10,583 bases of DNA from an uncultured Collinsella sp. (lineage in GTDB: Bacteria > Actinomycetota > Coriobacteriia > Coriobacteriales > Coriobacteriaceae), in the NCBI GenBank assembly GCA_902495545.1, contig CABUXM010000071.1, positions 1 to 10,583 on the forward strand, read 5' to 3'. The position numbers and the translations under genes were made by a program. The notes beneath the pieces were generated by a model. It worked only from the letters and a program-made list of their open reading frames with translations, did no database searches and had not been told where the DNA came from. Positions 6,015 through 10,583 of this stretch are shown in pieces. Positions within the stretch are counted from its first letter, which is position 1. Each line of letters starts with the position of its first letter.

Positions 6015-7580
6015 ATGACACCTGCGCGCTTTGAAATCGGACAAAAGCACAAGCAGGAGAGCGAGGCGGGTTCCAAGGCTAGTTGGAACACGCCTCGTTC
6101 CGATTCACGGCCAACGATGAGCTATCCCTCGCGCATGGCACTTGCTTTTGCTCTGACATCGCTCATGACGGTATTGGTGCTGGTGGGTGTTGTCTCCGTT
6201 GTGTGGGGCACGGTCTTTTCGGATTACACACGCTCCAATATCGTCGAAATCGCAAATTCCGCTGCCGAGAAGTTGGCAACCTCATATGAGGAAAACGGCT
6301 CTTGGACCGCGGGAGAACTGCGCACGGTCGCAACGTCGAGTTTGGTTTCCGACGATCTGGGTATGCAGGTCGTCAATAAAAAGGGCGTGATCGTTTATGA
6401 CGATTCCTGGCCTTCGGCAAGCGCCACCGCCGATGTGCGCGAAAACCAGGCTACGACCGACGACACGAGCGGCAAGAGGGCATCGCATAGCCCGGTCTCG
6501 TCTGCTCCAACCGACTCCGATAGCGTTGCTAACGTCGAGATTGTAACGTCTTCCGGCGAGCATGTCGGACAGGTAAAGCTGTGGGCCATCGGCTCCGACG
6601 CTCTGCTCACCAAGGCGGACTCTGCGTTTAGGGAGAAGACCTTTAACGCCATGGCCCTCGCCGCGGTTGTTGCAATCTGCATTTCGGTCGTTATCGGATC
6701 GCTCGTGTCGCGCATGCTCACCAAGCCGATTCATCGCATCACCAGTACCGCAAAGCAAATCCGTGACGGCGACCTGTCGGCTCGCACGGGACTGCGCGGT
6801 GATGACGAGATCGATCAGCTGGGTGAGACCTTCGATGAGATGGCCACTTCGCTCGAGAAGGATATGAAACATGAGAAACGCCTGACCTCAGACGTTGCAC
6901 ACGAGCTTCGCACGCCGCTTATGGCCATGCTCGCAACGGTCGAGGCCATGCAGGATGGCGTGTATCCCACCGACGATGAGCATTTGGAGACCGTTGCTTC
7001 CGAGACGCGTCGCCTGGCTCGTCTGGTGCAGCAGATGCTCGACCTGTCGCGCATGGAAAACAGCACGGCTCCGCTCAACCTTGAGCCGGTGGACATGGTT
7101 CCTTTCGTGCGTTCCATCGTCAATGCCCAGGAGCGCCTGTTCGTCGACCGCGATCTGCGCCTGCGCTTTGCTGACGAGACCCAAGGTCACGACGATGTCG
7201 TTGAGGCCGATCCCGACATGATCACGCAATGTGTTATCAATCTCATGAGCAACGCCATGCGCTACACCCCCGAGGGCGGTTGGGTCGTGGTGTCGGTGCT
7301 CAGTGACCGCAAACACGTCAGCATTGCCGTTTCTGATACCGGCATCGGTATTGCCAAGGACGATCTGTCGCGCATCTTCGGGCGGTTTTGGCGCGCCGAT
7401 GCCAGCCGCGCCCGCGAAGCTGGCGGCCTGGGCGTTGGCCTCGCCGTGACCAAGCAGATCGTCGAGCGTCACCATGGCTACATATCCGTGGAGTCGGAGC
7501 TTGGAAAGGGTACGACTTTTACAATTCATCTGCCCCGCGAGCACACGGCAGACGCGGCATCTACTACAATGGAGCACTAG
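6015..7580 (+). CDS. Membrane histidine kinase with HAMP domain, partner of the regulator
   Basis: This 521-residue sensor kinase phosphorylates itself and then the regulator encoded just upstream. TM1 lies at about 42-66 and TM2 at about 211-231. Between them is an extracytoplasmic region of about 145 residues that ends in a Ser/Thr/Asp-rich stretch (133-170). HAMP follows (232-285). The H-box is SDVAHELRTPLM with H296; the N-box NLMSNAMRYTP holds N409 and N413; the G1 box is DTGIGI (441-446), the F-box FGRFWRAD, and the G2 box GGLGVGLAV (470 on). All ATP-binding motifs are intact. The first ATG gives an unusual hydrophilic N-terminal tail of about 40 residues; M35 (nt 6117) is an alternative start directly before TM1. 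The AGGGA overlapping the regulator stop, 8 bases away, supports the first ATG. The signal sensed is unknown. Confidence 0.94.
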   Translation: MTPARFEIGQKHKQESEAGSKASWNTPRSDSRPTMSYPSRMALAFALTSLMTVLVLVGVVSVVWGTVFSDYTRSNIVEIANSAAEKLATSYEENGSWTAGELRTVATSSLVSDDLGMQVVNKKGVIVYDDSWPSASATADVRENQATTDDTSGKRASHSPVSSAPTDSDSVANVEIVTSSGEHVGQVKLWAIGSDALLTKADSAFREKTFNAMALAAVVAICISVVIGSLVSRMLTKPIHRITSTAKQIRDGDLSARTGLRGDDEIDQLGETFDEMATSLEKDMKHEKRLTSDVAHELRTPLMAMLATVEAMQDGVYPTDDEHLETVASETRRLARLVQQMLDLSRMENSTAPLNLEPVDMVPFVRSIVNAQERLFVDRDLRLRFADETQGHDDVVEADPDMITQCVINLMSNAMRYTPEGGWVVVSVLSDRKHVSIAVSDTGIGIAKDDLSRIFGRFWRADASRAREAGGLGVGLAVTKQIVERHHGYISVESELGKGTTFTIHLPREHTADAASTTMEH

Positions 7581-7638
7581 CTTTTCGCTATTCGGTGAAG
7601 GAGGGGCCGCGTCCCTGCCGCTCCGAGTTTGCGAAAAC

Positions 7639-7664
7639 ATGCGGGAAAGAACCCGCATTTCTGT
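7639..7664 (+). terminator. Probable terminator after the histidine kinase
   Basis: ATGCGGG (7639-7645) pairs perfectly with CCCGCAT (7652-7658) around a 6-base loop, followed by TTTCTGT (the tail begins with the T of the stem). The stem is short and the T run interrupted, so termination may be partial. It lies 26 bases before the purC GTG, so it could also work as an attenuator in a purC leader. Confidence 0.65.
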
Positions 7665-7675
7665 CGTATTTAGGT

Positions 7676-7681
7676 AAGGAG
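7676..7681 (+). promoter_or_regulatory. Ribosome binding site that sets the purC start
   Basis: AAGGAG is 8 bases before the GTG at 7690. An earlier in-frame GTG at 7681 overlaps this site and cannot use it; the ATG at 7699 would be 17 bases away. The GTG at 7690 is therefore the best start. Confidence 0.8.
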
Positions 7682-7689
7682 TGACTCAC

Positions 7690-8577
7690 GTGACAACGAT
7701 GGAGCGTCGTCCGGATTCCCGTGGCAAGGTTCGTGATATCTATGATGCCGGTGAAAACCTGCTGATGGTCGCCACCGACCGCATTTCTGCGTTCGACTTC
7801 ATTCTTCCCGACGAGATTCCGTTTAAGGGAGAGGTGCTCAACCGCATCTCGGCATTCTGGTTCGATAAGTTTGCCGACATCGTTCCCAACCACCTCGTTT
7901 CCATCGACCCGGCGGATTTCCCCGAGGAGTTTGCTGAGTATCGTGACTACCTCGCTGGCCGCGCCATGCTGGTCAAGAAGGCCCAGACGATTCCTATCGA
8001 GTGCATCGTCCGCGGCTATCTGACCGGTTCGGGCAAGAAGACCTACGACGAGAACGGCACCGTCTGCGGCATCCAACTGCCTGAGGGCCTGACCGAGGCT
8101 TCCAAGCTTCCCGAACCGCTGTTCACGCCGTCCACGAAGGCCGAGATCGGTGACCACGACGAGAACATTTCGTTCGAGCGTTGCTGCGAGATCGTGGGCG
8201 AGGACATTGCCACGCAGATTCGCGACCTTTCCCTCAAGATCTACAAGGCTGCCGCCGAGTATGCAGCGACCCGTGGCATCATCATTGCCGACACCAAGTT
8301 CGAGTTTGGTGTCATCGATGGCAAGGTCACGCTGATCGACGAGTGCCTCACGCCTGACTCCAGCCGTTTCTGGCCTGCCGCCAGCTACGAGGAGGGCAAG
8401 ATTCAGCCCAGCTACGACAAGCAATTCGTCCGCAATTGGCTCAAAGCCAACTGGGATATGACGGGGGAGACCCCGCACCTGCCCGCCGAGGTCATCGATG
8501 GCACGTCCGAGCGCTATCGCGAGGCCTTCCAAATCATCACGGGCTCCCAGTTCACAAGCATGAAGGAGAACGCATAA
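7690..8577 (+). CDS. purC: Phosphoribosylaminoimidazole-succinocarboxamide synthase (SAICAR synthetase)
   Basis: This 295-residue cytoplasmic enzyme joins CAIR and aspartate using ATP to give SAICAR, the step before the PurB lyase. Recognised motifs in order are the nucleotide-binding start SRGKVRDIYD (from residue 10), TDRISAFDF, the signature region VRGYLTGSGKKTY (from 107), IADTKFEFG (199-207) and DECLTPDSSRFWP (from 217). It has the longer, single-domain architecture of yeast-like SAICAR synthetases (about 290-310 residues) rather than the short type of about 235 residues seen in many Firmicutes. The start is GTG, set by the AAGGAG at 7676-7681. The next gene begins directly after its TAA. 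No purine riboswitch is visible upstream. The identification is secure. Confidence 0.97.
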   Translation: MTTMERRPDSRGKVRDIYDAGENLLMVATDRISAFDFILPDEIPFKGEVLNRISAFWFDKFADIVPNHLVSIDPADFPEEFAEYRDYLAGRAMLVKKAQTIPIECIVRGYLTGSGKKTYDENGTVCGIQLPEGLTEASKLPEPLFTPSTKAEIGDHDENISFERCCEIVGEDIATQIRDLSLKIYKAAAEYAATRGIIIADTKFEFGVIDGKVTLIDECLTPDSSRFWPAASYEEGKIQPSYDKQFVRNWLKANWDMTGETPHLPAEVIDGTSERYREAFQIITGSQFTSMKENA

Positions 8578-9153
8578 GTGAGTACCCGTAGCGCCACGAA
8601 CAAGCGCACGCAATCCCACGAGGTTACCGGGGTTGCGCGCAAGTCCGCCGCATCCGCCAAGCCCGCCCGTCAGGCAGCGAGCTCTGTCCGCGTCGTGCCG
8701 GCTTCGTCTAAGGCACGCCGCAAAGAGCTCGAGAAGGGCGAGAACCTCGAGGGCCTCTCTAAAGAGGAGAAGCGCGCCCGCAAGGCTAAGCAGCGCGCCA
8801 AGGAGGACCGCATCTACACGGTGTCGAATATCCTTCTCAAGCAGGATGAGGACTACACCAAGCGCCGCCGCATCTGGTGGGCCGTGCTCACTATCGGCAT
8901 GGTGCTCGTCGTGGCCATTTGGGCTTCGCTGTACTTCGCTCCCGCTGGCATGGTGTCCAGCCCCGTCCAGATGGTCGGCATCGTTTTGTCCTACGTCGTC
9001 ATTTTGGGTGACTTTATCTACGACTTCGTTCGTATTCGTCCCCTGCGCAACATGTACCGCACGCAGGCCGAGGGCATGTCCGAGAACAAGCTCAACGCCC
9101 TTATCGAGCGCGCAGCTGCCGAGGAGGACAAGAAGGACTCCAAGAAGAAGTAG
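8578..9153 (+). CDS. Basic small membrane protein of unknown function, co-transcribed with purC
   Basis: I do not recognise this 191-residue protein. Its first 99 residues are hydrophilic and rich in Lys, Arg, Ala and Ser, with a charged helical stretch (KARRKELEKGE to KAKQRAKEDR, about 45-80) that may form a coiled coil. Two membrane helices follow, at about 100-122 (starting WWAVLTIGMVLVV) and 130-151, joined by a short loop (PAGMVSSP). A charged cytoplasmic tail ends EEDKKDSKKK. By the positive-inside rule both ends face the cytoplasm. The layout recalls small actinobacterial membrane proteins such as the DUF3043 type, but I see no convincing motif match. The GTG at 8578 abuts the purC stop, and AAGGAG (8563-8568, inside purC) is 9 bases upstream, so it is translated with purC. 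A strong terminator follows. Confidence 0.82.
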   Translation: MSTRSATNKRTQSHEVTGVARKSAASAKPARQAASSVRVVPASSKARRKELEKGENLEGLSKEEKRARKAKQRAKEDRIYTVSNILLKQDEDYTKRRRIWWAVLTIGMVLVVAIWASLYFAPAGMVSSPVQMVGIVLSYVVILGDFIYDFVRIRPLRNMYRTQAEGMSENKLNALIERAAAEEDKKDSKKK

Positions 9154-9183
9154 CGTTTGCATGCATACTTATCGCTAAGATAT

Positions 9184-9214
9184 AAGGCGCGTCGTTTTTG
9201 CGGCGCGCCTTTTT
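9184..9214 (+). terminator. Rho-independent terminator of the purC operon
   Basis: GGCGCGTCGT (9186-9195) pairs with GCGGCGCGCC (9200-9209), with two G-U pairs and a 4-base loop. Flanking AA (9184-9185) can pair with the first bases of the T run (9210-9214). It closes the purC and membrane-protein transcript 28 bases before the likely M29 ribosome site. Confidence 0.9.
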
Positions 9215-9232
9215 ACTGTTCTATAGATAGAT

Positions 9233-9236
9233 GGAG
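9233..9236 (+). promoter_or_regulatory. Ribosome binding site that sets the aminopeptidase start
   Basis: GGAG is 6 bases before the ATG at 9243. The earlier in-frame ATG at 9231 has only an AT-rich stretch upstream with no ribosome site, so the start at 9243 is preferred. Confidence 0.7.
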
Positions 9237-9242
9237 TGGCAC

Positions 9243-10523
9243 ATGATTCGAGCTGCCCTGACGGTCGAAGAGGCTCTGGAGGGCATGAAGGCCCTGGAGC
9301 CCAAGATTAAAAACTATGCACGCCTGGTTGTCCGCAAGGGCGTAAACGTCAAGCTCGGCCAGGAGGTCGTCGTTCAGTCTCCGGTCGAGTGCGCGCCGTT
9401 TGCGCGCGTGGTGGTCGCGGAGGCCTATGCTGCCGGCGCCGGCCACGTGACGGTCATTTGGGCCGATGATGCCGTGACGAGGCTCACGTACGAGCATGTC
9501 GAGAAAAGCTATTTTGAGCAGACGCCCGAGTGGAAGCGCATGCAGCTGGATTCGTTGGCCCAGGACGGCGCCTGCTTTATCTTTATCGAGGGCGCGGACC
9601 CTGCCGCCCTTAAGGGCATCGATCCCGCTAAGCCTGCTGCAGCTTCTAAGGCAAGGAACACGCAGTGCAAGGTCTTCCGCCGCGGACTGGACTACAACAT
9701 CAACCCGTGGTGCATCGCCGGCGCGCCGGTCGTTGCCTGGGCGCGCGAGGTGTTCCCGGGAGACGCCGATGAGGTTGCAATCTATAAGCTGTGGAATGCG
9801 ATTCTGCACACCGCTCGCGCCGATGGCCAGGACCCGGAGAGCGACTGGGAACTCCATGACGCCGCATTCGAAAAGAACCTGCGTTTCCTGAACGACAATC
9901 GTTTCGACTACCTGCATTACACTTCGGCAAATGGAACCGATCTGACGATTGGCATGACGAAAGGTCACGAGTGGGCCGGCGGCAAGGGCAAGACGCCCGA
10001 TGGGCACCCCTTCTTCCCCAACATTCCCACCGAGGAAGTCTTCACCTCGCCTGATCGTATGCGTGCCGACGGTATCGTGTATTCGGCTATGCCGCTCATT
10101 CACCACGGTAACAAGGTTGACGATTTTTGGATTAAGTTCGAGGCGGGCCGCGTAGTGGACTACGATGCCCGCGTGGGTAAGGCGACGCTTGCGAGCATTA
10201 TTGACACCGATGAAGGTGCCGCTCATCTGGGTGAGGTCGCGCTTATCTCCAAGAACACGCCGATCCGTGAAAGTGGCGTTCTGTTCTATGACACGCTCTA
10301 TGACGAGAACGCCAGCTGCCACCTTGCGCTGGGCGTCGGCTTCCCTGAGTGCATCGAGGGTGGATATGACATGTCCAAGGAGGAGCTCCTGGAGCATGGC
10401 GTTAACGTCTCGAGCACGCACGTCGATTTTATGATCGGCACGGACGACATCGATATTACGGGCGTTACGCCTGATGGACGTGAAGTTGTGATTTTCCAGA
10501 ACGGCCAATGGAGTTGGGAATAG
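9243..10523 (+). CDS. M29-family metallo-aminopeptidase (AmpS/PepS-like)
   Basis: This 426-residue protein is a cytoplasmic aminopeptidase that removes N-terminal amino acids from peptides, using two divalent metal ions. The N-terminal domain has the family's YARLVVRKGVNVKLGQEVVV segment. The C-terminal catalytic half shows the expected ligand pattern in order: NIPTEEVFTSPD with E264/E265, HLGEVALI with E331, SCHLALG with H360, and STHVDFMIG with H393 and D395. This corresponds to the Glu, Glu, His, His, Asp set known from M29 enzymes. The length is close to the family norm (about 400-420). The ATG at 9243 is preferred on its Shine-Dalgarno site. It stands alone between the purC terminator and a tRNA gene. 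Substrate preference cannot be read from the sequence. Confidence 0.94.
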   Translation: MIRAALTVEEALEGMKALEPKIKNYARLVVRKGVNVKLGQEVVVQSPVECAPFARVVVAEAYAAGAGHVTVIWADDAVTRLTYEHVEKSYFEQTPEWKRMQLDSLAQDGACFIFIEGADPAALKGIDPAKPAAASKARNTQCKVFRRGLDYNINPWCIAGAPVVAWAREVFPGDADEVAIYKLWNAILHTARADGQDPESDWELHDAAFEKNLRFLNDNRFDYLHYTSANGTDLTIGMTKGHEWAGGKGKTPDGHPFFPNIPTEEVFTSPDRMRADGIVYSAMPLIHHGNKVDDFWIKFEAGRVVDYDARVGKATLASIIDTDEGAAHLGEVALISKNTPIRESGVLFYDTLYDENASCHLALGVGFPECIEGGYDMSKEELLEHGVNVSSTHVDFMIGTDDIDITGVTPDGREVVIFQNGQWSWE

Positions 10524-10542
10524 TCCCAGACCGTGGTACAAT
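10514..10542 (+). promoter_or_regulatory. Promoter of the tRNA gene
   Basis: TTGGGA (10514-10519) and TACAAT (10537-10542) are 17 bp apart, the ideal spacing. The -10 matches at five of six positions and the -35 at four. The predicted start, a few bases after the -10, is just before the tRNA. The -35 lies inside the last codons of the aminopeptidase. Confidence 0.7.
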
Positions 10543-10551
10543 GCCACCCGC

Positions 10552-10583
10552 GGGCCGTTAGCTCAGCTGGCAGAGCAGGGGAC
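10552..10583 (+). tRNA. 5' part of a tRNA gene, probably tRNA-Lys (cut by window end)
   Basis: The bases fit the 5' half of a tRNA: acceptor strand GGGCCGT (10552-10558), T8-A9, the D stem GCTC (10561-10564) paired with GAGC (10573-10576) around an 8-base loop, base 26 (A), the 5' anticodon-stem strand GGGGA (10578-10582), and C32 as the last base. The anticodon is outside the window. The GGGnCGTTAGCTCAG start and the GGGGAC anticodon arm resemble bacterial tRNA-Lys, so Lys is a likely but unproven identity. Confidence 0.85.

Noticed and set aside
7581..7689. Purine riboswitch before purC
   Set aside because: The gap is only about 109 bases, and I see neither the conserved purine-aptamer core sequences nor its three-way junction, only a short hairpin.
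7588..9162. Minus-strand open frame of 524 codons opposite purC and the membrane-protein gene
   Set aside because: It mirrors two well-supported plus-strand genes and crosses their junction. Its translation is Leu/Val/Gly/Asp-rich with no recognisable motif, as expected from the antisense of GC-biased codons.
9222..9227. TATAGA as a -10 element for the aminopeptidase
   Set aside because: It matches TATAAT at only four positions, and the matching -35 place falls in the terminator stem with no TTGACA-like sequence. The start of this transcript remains unknown.
9213..10547. Minus-strand open frame of 444 codons opposite the M29 aminopeptidase
   Set aside because: The plus strand encodes a complete aminopeptidase with all metal ligands in order; the antisense product resembles nothing.
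1..10583. CRISPR array, insertion sequence, phage or toxin-antitoxin genes
   Set aside because: No regularly spaced repeats, transposase or integrase motifs, or small paired toxin-antitoxin-like genes were found on either strand.

Overview
The window looks like chromosome from a fairly GC-rich actinobacterium of the class Coriobacteriia, most likely a Collinsella-like gut species. That is inference. It rests on about 58-65% G+C in hand-counted lines of the housekeeping genes, GTG starts beside strong Shine-Dalgarno sites, classic U-tailed terminators, and the mix of a free-standing TSCPD protein, a Tat lipoprotein and a membrane diguanylate cyclase. No marker here fixes the genus. Every gene I can support is on the + strand.

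Layout. (1) 2-766: the C-terminal half of adenylosuccinate lyase (purB), closed by a strong terminator. (2) 908-3540: a two-gene unit with a 4-base ATGA overlap, a membrane-tethered family-3 solute-binding protein followed by a two-TM diguanylate cyclase with Cache-like sensor, PAS-like and GGDEF regions. No permease or ATPase is present, so I read it as a probable ligand-sensing c-di-GMP module. It is clearly lower in G+C than its flanks. (3) 3653-5127: a small four-cysteine TSCPD protein joined by TAATG to a twin-arginine lipoprotein of unknown function. (4) 5281-7580: an OmpR/PhoB-type response regulator and its HAMP histidine kinase, preceded by a strong GC-rich hairpin. (5) 7690-9153: SAICAR synthetase (purC) and, directly abutting, a basic small membrane protein of unknown function, closed by a terminator. 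(6) 9243-10523: an M29 metallo-aminopeptidase. (7) 10552-10583: the first 32 bases of a tRNA, probably tRNA-Lys, with a good promoter overlapping the aminopeptidase stop codon.

How it works together. Two purine biosynthesis genes bracket about 7 kb of sensing and surface genes. purC makes SAICAR and purB acts on the resulting succinyl adduct, so they are consecutive steps of one pathway. The genes between them have no visible metabolic link to purines. Each small operon carries its own plausible start and, in most cases, end signals, so the window is a series of short independent units rather than one long operon.

The best candidate for something undescribed is the coupled solute-binding protein and diguanylate cyclase pair. 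Next are the TSCPD/Tat-lipoprotein pair and the unknown membrane protein attached to purC. There is no CRISPR array, insertion sequence, phage gene or rRNA.
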